Source: an uncultured Synergistia bacterium
GTDB lineage: Bacteria; Eremiobacterota; SpSt-956; JAKJGF01
Assembly (NCBI GenBank): GCA_937888925.1
Contig: CALARM010001159.1
Span: 1-5,435, forward strand
Direction: 5' to 3'
Length of the DNA: 5,435 nucleotides
Shown here: piece after piece, positions 1-5,052 of the stretch
How positions within the stretch are numbered: position 1 is the stretch's first letter
How the letters are laid out: every line of letters starts with the position of its first letter
Notes under the pieces: generated by a model
The model's input: only the letters and a program-made list of their open reading frames with translations
Database searches by the model: none
Told to the model about the DNA's origin: nothing
Position numbers and translations under genes: made by a program

Positions 1-35
1 AAATGGTCAAGAACTTTATCCGTATAATCCCACAT
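1..35 (-). CDS. nifU: NifU/IscU-type Fe-S cluster scaffold protein, N-terminal fragment cut by window edge
   Basis: The minus strand from 35 reads ATG and then MWDYTDKVLDH plus the first two bases of another codon (TT), where the window ends. This matches the conserved opening of NifU/IscU-type scaffold proteins (MWDY-[ST]-[DE]-KV-x-[DE]-HF, usually followed by NPRNVG). These proteins assemble transient 2Fe-2S or 4Fe-4S clusters in the cytoplasm with sulfur from a NifS/IscS desulfurase and pass them to apoproteins. The start is supported by a GGAGG ribosome binding site 9 bases upstream and a consensus promoter at 105-133. The Cys ligands lie outside the window, so full-length NifU and short IscU/SufU-like forms cannot be told apart. 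The gene has its own promoter and is separated from the pilin cluster by about 460 bp. Confidence rests on about 12 residues plus the upstream signals. Confidence 0.82.
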   Translation of the reverse strand, partial: MWDYTDKVLDH

Positions 36-44
36 TGTTCCAAA

Positions 45-49
45 CCTCC
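45..49 (-). promoter_or_regulatory. Ribosome binding site of the nifU-like gene
   Basis: GGAGG on the minus strand, 9 bases before the ATG at 35. It fixes the start of a gene of which only about 12 codons are visible. Confidence 0.8.
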
Positions 50-62
50 AATCTACTTAATA

Positions 63-91
63 AAATTCTAAAATTCTATATTATTTAATAT
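63..91. repeat. AT-rich leader with a palindrome and a tandem octamer, upstream of nifU
   Basis: Between the predicted transcription start (near 98) and the nifU ribosome binding site lie two small repeats. One is a perfect 6+2+6 palindrome, ATATTA-TT-TAATAT, at 78-91. The other is two adjacent copies of TAGAATTT, read on the minus strand at 78-71 and 70-63. The position just downstream of the start site would suit a repressor operator or a leader element. In such AT-rich DNA both could arise by chance, and neither matches an operator I can name. Confidence 0.3.
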
Positions 92-104
92 TATCCTTCC
101 GGCT

Positions 105-133
105 ATTATAATTTAGTTTATAATTTTTGTCAA
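105..133 (-). promoter_or_regulatory. Consensus sigma-70 promoter for the nifU-like gene
   Basis: On the minus strand TTGACA (133-128) is followed after exactly 17 bases by TATAAT (110-105). Both hexamers are perfect matches to the housekeeping consensus. Transcription would start near 98 and give an untranslated leader of about 63 bases before the nifU ATG at 35. No other minus-strand gene lies between, so nifU is the evident target. A strong core promoter suggests high basal expression or control by a repressor bound nearby. Confidence 0.8.
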
Positions 134-280
134 TTATTCTAAAATATTTCACTGACATATATAATATACAATCGGGTTAACAGGATAGACATAGATAATG
201 AACATAAAGGTTTCACGATATCGACGGAAGGAAATAATCAACAAAATGCTTATACAGAAAGTCGGTAATATAAAAAATAA
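134..280. other. Non-coding spacer between nifU promoter and inverted-repeat element
   Basis: No convincing gene, tRNA or structured RNA is seen here. At 178-190 the plus strand holds TAACAGGATAGAC. This resembles a degenerate unit of the AACAGGAT-type short interspersed repeats that I recall from several environmental bacterial genomes, but one partial unit is weak evidence. At 271-280 the minus strand reads TTATTTTTTA directly after the inverted-repeat element. This gives a T-rich tail that could help the element end transcription coming from the zinc-finger gene. Confidence 0.4.
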
Positions 281-422
281 TTGTAAGCGTCCAGTTATCA
301 GCAGACAGCAGTCAGCTTTTACAGGAATTACATAATAAATATCGTTAAATATTTTTTCAGACTGATTTACACAGTCAGGCTTTGTAAGTTTTAGCTGATA
401 GCTAACTGCTGAACGCTTACAA
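281..422. repeat. MITE/REP-like imperfect inverted-repeat element of about 142 bp
   Basis: The ends are perfect 10-bp inverted repeats: TTGTAAGCGT at 281-290 and ACGCTTACAA at 413-422. Inside them the arms go on pairing imperfectly. TATCAGC at 296-302 is the complement of GCTGATA at 394-400, and AGTTATCAGC in the left arm matches AGTTAGCTATCAGC of the complemented right arm apart from a GCTA bulge. Both arms are built of roughly 7-bp units (CAGCAGA-CAGCAGT-CAGC at 299-316; AGCTGAT-AGCTAAC-TGCTGAA at 393-413). The same four bases, ATAA, flank both sides (277-280 and 423-426), a possible target duplication, although the surroundings are AT-rich. There is no transposase and no convincing coding sequence inside. 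It looks like a non-autonomous mobile or REP-type repeat. On the minus strand it is followed by a T-rich tract, so it may also act as a loose terminator for the genes to its right. Confidence 0.65.
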
Positions 423-498
423 ATAATTGAAAACTCATTACAGGGACAGTTAACAGAGAAATGTTGCAGAGAGAAATATTACATCTTATTACCACTTT
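423..498. other. Non-coding 3' flank of the zinc-finger gene
   Basis: This stretch lies between the inverted-repeat element and the stop of the zinc-finger gene. I see no compact GC-rich hairpin followed by a T-run, so no ordinary intrinsic terminator directly follows that gene. A loose direct repeat (CAGAGAAATGTT / AGAGAGAAATATT, within 453-480) is the only pattern noticed and is probably chance. Confidence 0.4.
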
Positions 499-846
499 TT
501 ATTTCTTCAATAAATTTCCCACCAGTAATTTAATCTGAATCTTTAATGAAGGAGTAAGTAAATATTGCCATGCTATATATCCTGCCACAAATAATCCTAT
601 GAGAACACTTACATAACCAAATAAATTTTTAAGGATCCCCTTTTGTTGTTTCTGTTTGTCCAGCATTATTTGAATTTCTGTTTGAATTGCTGTAGATTTC
701 TGAGATTCCGCTTTTTTCTTACATTCTTCACTGCAGAAAATCCCATCTGCTGTTTCCATTTTACATTCTTCACATACAGGTTTCAAACATAGTTTACATC
801 GTGAAACTGCAGGTCTGTCCTGATGACGCAGACATACAGAACTCAT
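499..846 (-). CDS. B-box-like zinc finger protein with C-terminal membrane anchor
   Basis: This 115-residue protein has an N-terminal metal-binding module: C5-x2-H8, C17-x2-C20, C25-x2-C28, then C38-x3-C42. The spacing resembles bacterial B-box-type zinc fingers (opening CxxH...A..C..C..P.C..C, ending FCS..C) and should hold two zinc ions. A charged linker rich in Lys and Gln (about 43-72) leads to one hydrophobic segment at about 76-98 and a short basic tail. The predicted form is a small inner-membrane protein with the zinc module at its N-terminus; a cytoplasmic location of that end is inferred. GAGAGGA lies 8 bases before the ATG at 846. The gene begins 19 bp after the four-helix membrane gene, and its ribosome binding site abuts that gene's stop, so the two are probably co-translated. 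Bacterial proteins of this build are mostly uncharacterised; a scaffolding or protein-binding role is a guess. Confidence 0.85.
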   Translation of the reverse strand: MSSVCLRHQDRPAVSRCKLCLKPVCEECKMETADGIFCSEECKKKAESQKSTAIQTEIQIMLDKQKQQKGILKNLFGYVSVLIGLFVAGYIAWQYLLTPSLKIQIKLLVGNLLKK

Positions 847-854
847 AAAATCAA

Positions 855-861
855 TCCTCTC
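855..861 (-). promoter_or_regulatory. Ribosome binding site of the zinc finger gene
   Basis: GAGAGGA on the minus strand, 8 bases before the ATG at 846 and only a few bases past the upstream stop codon (866-868). This arrangement allows translational coupling. Confidence 0.7.
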
Positions 862-865
862 TATA

Positions 866-1402
866 TTAATGTGCTATTCTGATACCAAAAAGATCGTAAT
901 AAATCATATACAATCTGTAAGTAATTAAGATAAGAAACAAATCCATAGATGCCGTTATGATGAGTGCTTTACAGGCAGTATCTTTCCATTTTATTATAAT
1001 CACTATCACTGTCAGTAACAGTAAAGGAATCGTAAAAGGAGCAGACCCGGCCAGTTCATTCATTATAACACTGACAACAGGTGCTTTCATTTGACAGACT
1101 GGTAAAACCACTTTGCTTAGCAGAGGATAATATTTGAATTTCAATCCGCTTTTTTTTAAATAATCCACTACCCTTGCAAGGCAGAAGAACAGTGCTATTA
1201 TGGAAATTACCAGCAAAGGAAATAATGTTGTAAGCCCTGTGGTAACATCTTTGTCATTAAACATTTCCTTCAATTTTTTATGTTTGAAATCGAACATAGA
1301 TAGTATTGATGTTACTACTATAACAACGGGAATTATTATAAAAAGATGTTTTATTAAAGACATTACCTGATATGTTAATTTAAAACTCTCGTGAAGGTCC
1401 AT
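866..1402 (-). CDS. Unrecognised four-helix integral membrane protein
   Basis: I do not recognise the family of this 178-residue protein. It is strongly hydrophobic, with likely membrane helices at about 17-36, 58-80, 118-138 and 144-167. A Lys-rich loop (about 38-52) lies between helices 1 and 2, and a longer loop (about 81-117, with KKSGLKFKYYP and a Pro/Cys-containing stretch) lies between helices 2 and 3. No catalytic motif stands out. The start chosen is the ATG at 1402, because AGGGTGA sits 4 bases upstream. The frame stays open to a TTG at 1438, but that overlaps the -10 box of the promoter at 1438-1466 and has no ribosome binding site. It is followed closely by the zinc-finger/membrane protein, and a shared role is likely. 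A relation to a pilus inner-membrane platform (GspF/PilC-like) was considered because of the neighbours, but I see no sequence support. Confidence 0.8.
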   Translation of the reverse strand: MDLHESFKLTYQVMSLIKHLFIIIPVVIVVTSILSMFDFKHKKLKEMFNDKDVTTGLTTLFPLLVISIIALFFCLARVVDYLKKSGLKFKYYPLLSKVVLPVCQMKAPVVSVIMNELAGSAPFTIPLLLLTVIVIIIKWKDTACKALIITASMDLFLILITYRLYMIYYDLFGIRIAH

Positions 1403-1406
1403 AAAA

Positions 1407-1413
1407 TCACCCT
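1407..1413 (-). promoter_or_regulatory. Ribosome binding site that sets the start of the four-helix membrane protein
   Basis: AGGGTGA on the minus strand, 4 bases before the ATG at 1402. It favours this start over the TTG at 1438, which would add 12 residues. Confidence 0.65.
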
Positions 1414-1437
1414 GACTATCACAAATTTCAATAAACA

Positions 1438-1466
1438 ATTATAAAATATATTAAAGAAATTTTCAA
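1438..1466 (-). promoter_or_regulatory. Near-consensus sigma-70 promoter for the membrane protein / zinc finger gene pair
   Basis: On the minus strand TTGAAA (1466-1461) is followed after exactly 17 bases by a perfect TATAAT (1443-1438). The -35 box begins at the base right after the radical SAM stop codon (1469-1467). The predicted start near 1431 gives a leader of about 28 bases containing the AGGGTGA ribosome binding site. This would let the two downstream genes be made independently of the pilin genes, although read-through from upstream is also possible. Confidence 0.65.
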
Positions 1467-2108
1467 TTATCTTATTCTGAATTTTGCTCCAATTTTATGA
1501 GCTATTTCCATAGATTTATTTATATCAATCATATATTCTCCCGGTGAAGAATTAATCTTTCTGTTATCTACTACTGTAAGGGTAACAGAATCTATATATC
1601 TGACTGCTTCTTCTGCAAATTCAAGGATTGAGTCAAAGGCTTTTTCTCCGTAAATAGATCTGCATATACTCTGATAGGCCGAACTATTATGGGCATTAAG
1701 ACTTATAGACATAGCATCAAGAACTCCCTTAAGCTCAGGAACAAAACTTCTTCCGCTGTTAATTAACATAGATTGACCGTTTGTATTAATCCTTGTCCTG
1801 GAGTAAGGATAATATTTTTTTATTACATCAAGTACATCCAGAATAACATCGGGCCTGTATAAAGGTTCTCCATAACCACAGAATATTATTTCCTCAGGCA
1901 CAGAGTATGCTTCTGCAAAAAGTTCTTCTTTTATACTGTCGATAATTTGCCCGGAAGAAGGTTCTTCTGTGAGCCACAGATAATTTCCTCCAAGTTCATC
2001 AGTATAATTTCTGACACAAAAAACACATCTATTACTGCACCTGTTGGTAATATTCAGATATATTTTACCAGGATATAACATATAAGCAATTTTTTCGACT
2101 TCAATCAT
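1467..2108 (-). CDS. Radical SAM protein, TatD-associated family
   Basis: This 213-residue protein has the radical SAM cluster motif C24-x3-C28-x2-C31, set in NITNRCSNRCVFCVRN, which should bind the 4Fe-4S cluster that cleaves S-adenosylmethionine. Other family marks are a G-x-x-LWL-x-x-EP stretch (41-50), FCGYGEP (76-82, the GGE-like SAM-binding motif), INTNGQ (107-112), SISLNAH (134-140) and the FRIR C-terminus. From memory these match, over full length, the small radical SAM proteins called TatD family-associated, which occur beside or fused to TatD-like hydrolases in clostridia and archaea. The substrate is unknown. There is no extra Cys-rich auxiliary-cluster domain. The first ATG is kept because family members begin shortly before the conserved Tyr-Asn-Ile-Thr block, but no clear ribosome binding site precedes it. 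It follows the large pilin gene by 39 bp, and no TatD gene is visible in the window. Confidence 0.85.
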   Translation of the reverse strand: MIEVEKIAYMLYPGKIYLNITNRCSNRCVFCVRNYTDELGGNYLWLTEEPSSGQIIDSIKEELFAEAYSVPEEIIFCGYGEPLYRPDVILDVLDVIKKYYPYSRTRINTNGQSMLINSGRSFVPELKGVLDAMSISLNAHNSSAYQSICRSIYGEKAFDSILEFAEEAVRYIDSVTLTVVDNRKINSSPGEYMIDINKSMEIAHKIGAKFRIR

Positions 2109-2147
2109 AATTTACTGAAACACAGAGTATTCTGTCCTGTTCTTATG

Positions 2148-4334
2148 TTATAATTCATAACATGCAATTTTCCTTACTGTGAAAAATTTCTTCTGAATAT
2201 TTACCAGGCTGTTCATATAGGAAGGATCATATCCTATAACTACATCTCCCTGAGGACCTGGATTAAAAAAGAGGCGTCTGTCTTCATTTCCTGATTTTAT
2301 TGCCCCTATCATAGTAATATCAACGGAATCAGTAGTAAGATTAAAATAATAGACTGACTGAAGACCAAAATTATCAAGTATATCCTGTGTTACACCATCT
2401 GGCATACTTACAGGAACGCCATTTTCATCAAGCAATTGAACCGTATAATCATTGGAAGGCGAAAGCCATCCATTGGGGTCAGATGCGTCCGGATCAATCG
2501 AATTGGGATCAATTAGATTGGGATCAAGAGAAGAGCCTGAAGGAGGAATAATTTTTAATTTATAAGTACCCATATCGATATTTTTATGATCGTTATAATC
2601 AAGACTTATCTGCAGGCGATTACTGTAATCACCGTTGCTATCATTGCCTTTTGCGATATAGTAAAAATCACCTGTCTTAACATTTATTACTTTCGTAACA
2701 AGTAAACCATTACCATAGTAATATTCAGGCTGAATAATATTACCGAATTTATCTTTTTTCGGAGGCTCATATTGTCCTATAGAAACTGCTTTTCCTGTAG
2801 GATTACTGAATTTTGTTACAGAAGCGTAAGCTCCTCCACCTCTGCCTGTATAACTTACAGGAGCAGGAAATTCCTTTAATGTTGTATCATTTGACGAAGA
2901 CCAGTCAAGATTTCCTCCCGGTTTGAGAGGGCCTATCTCCATATTTCCTGATGCATAATACAAACCGGTAGTATTACTTTTACCAATAGTCCTGGATATT
3001 TCAAGTTTCAGATTTCCACTGCATGCTGTCACCGTTTCATCTGTATTTATTGAAACCAGATACTCTACATCCTTTTTTGAAAATATTCTCCCTTTTCCTA
3101 TGACATTTACACCTATTTTTATCGTATCTTCTGAATATATACTGTGTTCGTTAAGATCCAGATAAAAACTTCTGCTATCTGTTCCTTTATAACTGCAATA
3201 ACGTCCATCATCATTATGCCATCCGAAATAACTCTCTCTTTTAAGAGCATCAGTATTGCCGCTTATATTCAATTCACCTGAATTGACATAAATATCTCTG
3301 TTTAATTTCAATATAATTACATTACCGGAAGGATTATAGGTTATATCAGGGGCAACACCTGATGTTTTAAAACCACTGCTATTAACAAGCCTTACAGCAG
3401 AATAATAAGTACCATCTGCCCACTGGCGTTCTTCCTGAAGGCTCAGAGTACCGCCCGGTGCACTGACTACAGGTCCAAGTTCATTTTTACCGGCCATAGT
3501 TACTATATCATCAACTCTTATAGGTTTTGACAGACAGTCTTTGGTAGAAAAAGGTACTATAGTTCCGACAAAATCAGCCGGCACCTCTATAGGCCCTTTT
3601 GCTATAAACATACCTTTATTGGCAGAAACTTCTGCATTGGAACCTGAAGATATACTTTTGAAAGTGGAATTATTCGGCTCACTGGAACCTGAATAAATAG
3701 ATCCCGGTTCATTCACATCTCTTCCGAGAATAGTAACACTGCCTGTATTATTCGGGTCATTCCCGGCAAAACTTATCGGTCCTGCTACATTTACGCTCTG
3801 TGGAGAATAATCCGATCTTACAAGATAGGCTTCCAGAACTCTGATTGCCTTGTTATTTGTTCCCAGACCATATTTACCTACAGATACTATTTTAAATGTA
3901 TAGGGTGGTGTATTTCCGTCACCCATAACGGGGTTAAAGAGGTTATTTACAGATCTGTAAGGAGAACCGGACGCAAAGGTTATAGTAAATTTACAGTCAT
4001 TTGTATAATTTATGTCAGGAACATCAACATTATTATATGTAAATTTCGGGAATGTATTGGCATCAGCTGTATCTACCAGTTTCCCATCCTGAAAAATTAC
4101 TTCTTCATTGATAAGACCCCACGCAGAATCATTATTTAGATTATATATAGCATATTCAATACCTGCTTCTGCAGCTTTCAATGCTTTTTCTTTTCCTGTT
4201 ATATTGCCTATCATGGAAATTTGATTGGTACTGATAAAAACCATAGAAACAGTCATCAAAGCAAGCAATACTGTCAACATAAGAACAGTTATTAAAGCCA
4301 TACCGTCTGACGCTAAAACAAATTTTTTTATCAT
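2148..4334 (-). CDS. Oversized PilX/GspK-like minor pilin
   Basis: This 728-residue protein starts with a short class III leader (MIKKFVLASDG) ending at Gly11, the likely prepilin peptidase site. A hydrophobic helix, MALITVLMLTVLLALMTVSM, and the stretch KALKAAEAGIEYA (about 50-62) follow, both typical of PilX N-terminal domains. Position +5 of the mature protein is Thr rather than Glu, as in the tip pseudopilin GspK and many PilX proteins. The remainder is long, rich in Asn, Ser, Gly and beta-forming segments, with an Asp-Pro-Asn repeat at about 604-622. The C-terminal part (IGAIKSGNEDRRLFFN, then GDVVIGYDPSYM) resembles the ends of other large PilX-like proteins. Ordinary PilX is about 150-200 residues and GspK about 320, so this is unusually large. 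The start has an excellent AGAGGAGGT site 6 bases upstream. It lies 19 bp after the PilW/GspJ-like gene. The likely role is capping or priming a pilus or pseudopilus, exposing a large outer domain. Confidence 0.85.
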   Translation of the reverse strand: MIKKFVLASDGMALITVLMLTVLLALMTVSMVFISTNQISMIGNITGKEKALKAAEAGIEYAIYNLNNDSAWGLINEEVIFQDGKLVDTADANTFPKFTYNNVDVPDINYTNDCKFTITFASGSPYRSVNNLFNPVMGDGNTPPYTFKIVSVGKYGLGTNNKAIRVLEAYLVRSDYSPQSVNVAGPISFAGNDPNNTGSVTILGRDVNEPGSIYSGSSEPNNSTFKSISSGSNAEVSANKGMFIAKGPIEVPADFVGTIVPFSTKDCLSKPIRVDDIVTMAGKNELGPVVSAPGGTLSLQEERQWADGTYYSAVRLVNSSGFKTSGVAPDITYNPSGNVIILKLNRDIYVNSGELNISGNTDALKRESYFGWHNDDGRYCSYKGTDSRSFYLDLNEHSIYSEDTIKIGVNVIGKGRIFSKKDVEYLVSINTDETVTACSGNLKLEISRTIGKSNTTGLYYASGNMEIGPLKPGGNLDWSSSNDTTLKEFPAPVSYTGRGGGAYASVTKFSNPTGKAVSIGQYEPPKKDKFGNIIQPEYYYGNGLLVTKVINVKTGDFYYIAKGNDSNGDYSNRLQISLDYNDHKNIDMGTYKLKIIPPSGSSLDPNLIDPNSIDPDASDPNGWLSPSNDYTVQLLDENGVPVSMPDGVTQDILDNFGLQSVYYFNLTTDSVDITMIGAIKSGNEDRRLFFNPGPQGDVVIGYDPSYMNSLVNIQKKFFTVRKIACYEL
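2466..2525 (-). repeat. 15-bp tandem repeat encoding an Asp-Pro-Asn linker
   Basis: On the minus strand about four units of 15 bp start at 2525, 2510, 2495 and 2480. The first two are nearly identical (GATCCCAATCTAATT and GATCCCAATTCGATT) and the others have diverged. They stay in frame inside the large pilin and encode repeating five-residue blocks of the DPNxI type at residues 604-622. This is probably a flexible linker between the central and C-terminal parts, expandable by slippage. Confidence 0.75.
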
Positions 4335-4340
4335 AATTCG

Positions 4341-4349
4341 ACCTCCTCT
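4341..4349 (-). promoter_or_regulatory. Strong ribosome binding site of the large pilin
   Basis: AGAGGAGGT on the minus strand, 6 bases before the ATG at 4334, lying wholly in the 19-bp gap after the preceding gene. It is the strongest such site in the window and predicts efficient translation of the 728-residue protein. Confidence 0.8.
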
Positions 4350-4353
4350 TTAT

Positions 4354-5052
4354 TTAATTTTTCACCTTTACGACAGATTTCATCGTAATAATTTCTACTC
4401 CTTTACGGGAATCTACACCGGGGGAAAAAGCTACAGAGGCATGTGAGCGTATATGTTGTTTAAAAGAAACCCTTACAGTCAAAATATTTTCATCAATACT
4501 GAGATCCATACTATATATATCTTTAACTACAGTTCTTACATTTGGACTGCTTATATCTGAGGTAAAATTAATAATAGGACTTAGTTTTAAAGGCTGTATC
4601 GATGGATTATCTCTGTCAATAAACTGCCTGTAAACATTTTTTCTGGTTACATCTTTCCCGTCTTTCTGAATATAGTACAGGATATGTCCCTGCCATAGTG
4701 GGCAACCCATACCGGTAAGTGAACGGTCAACAGTAAAATCATTATTATTTTTATTTATTGCTGTTTCAAAACACAGGTAAGATAAACTATTTGGATCTGA
4801 AGAACTAAATATTTGAAGAGAAAAGATATTACTGTATGTAACTTCTTTTACTATTCTATTAAGCAGTATTTCTACTCTCTGTTGAATATTTGTTTTACTT
4901 TCTCCAAGTTGCCAGCTCTTCAATCCTACATCCATGGCAGCATAAACAGCTGCAAAAAAAAGACTGAAAACAATAGAAGATATAACAAGTTCAAAAATAG
5001 TAAGTCCATATTCCTTCTGGCTGTTTACATGCTTCTGGAAATAAGTGTACAT
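4354..5052 (-). CDS. PilW/GspJ-like minor pilin (prepilin with N-terminal cleavage motif)
   Basis: This 232-residue protein has a classical class III prepilin signal. A 16-residue leader ends in KEYG, cleavage is expected between Gly16 and Leu17, and mature LTIFE carries Glu at +5. A hydrophobic helix (about 17-40) anchors it in the inner membrane before assembly. Next come an amphipathic helix with QQRVEILLNRIVKE (57-70) and a beta-rich domain ending in SMDLSIDENILTVRVSF and a Lys-Asn terminus, similar to GspJ/PilW ends. The start is uncertain. The ATG at 5052 overlaps the previous gene by 28 bp and has AAGGAG 16 bases upstream, which is rather far. An ATG at 5088 would add the 12 residues MGRDRRRKNDRI and overlap by 64 bp, with no good ribosome binding site. 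I prefer 5052. Together with its neighbours it gives the gspI-J-K / pilV-W-X order, so a role in the tip or priming complex is expected. Confidence 0.82.
   Translation of the reverse strand: MYTYFQKHVNSQKEYGLTIFELVISSIVFSLFFAAVYAAMDVGLKSWQLGESKTNIQQRVEILLNRIVKEVTYSNIFSLQIFSSSDPNSLSYLCFETAINKNNNDFTVDRSLTGMGCPLWQGHILYYIQKDGKDVTRKNVYRQFIDRDNPSIQPLKLSPIINFTSDISSPNVRTVVKDIYSMDLSIDENILTVRVSFKQHIRSHASVAFSPGVDSRKGVEIITMKSVVKVKN

Noticed and set aside
198..335. Plus-strand 45-codon open frame starting MNIKVSRYRRKE
   Set aside because: No well-placed ribosome binding site, it runs into the inverted-repeat element, and the composition is unlike a protein. Probably chance.
360..376. GACTG/CAGTC hairpin as an intrinsic terminator
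   Set aside because: Five-base stem, and no T-run follows on either strand; it is only an inner part of the repeat element.
281..422. CRISPR array
   Set aside because: The short 7-bp units are degenerate and inverted between the arms. There are no regular repeats with spacers and no cas gene.
866..1402. GspF/PilC-type platform protein of the pilus machinery
   Set aside because: Context is suggestive, but helix layout and sequence show no recognisable GspF motif; left as unrecognised.
1403..1438. TTG at 1438 as start of the four-helix membrane protein
   Set aside because: It coincides with the -10 box and lacks a ribosome binding site, whereas ATG 1402 has AGGGTGA just upstream.
2145..2163. 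Small hairpin ATGTTAT-AATTC-ATAACAT over the stop of the large pilin as a terminator
   Set aside because: The stem is only 7 bp and almost all A/T, with no T-run after it. Too weak to end transcription.
4225..4446. Plus-strand open frame of 73 codons opposite the two larger pilin genes
   Set aside because: It lies antisense to the prepilin start and the end of the preceding pilin gene, which have strong motifs. No recognisable product.
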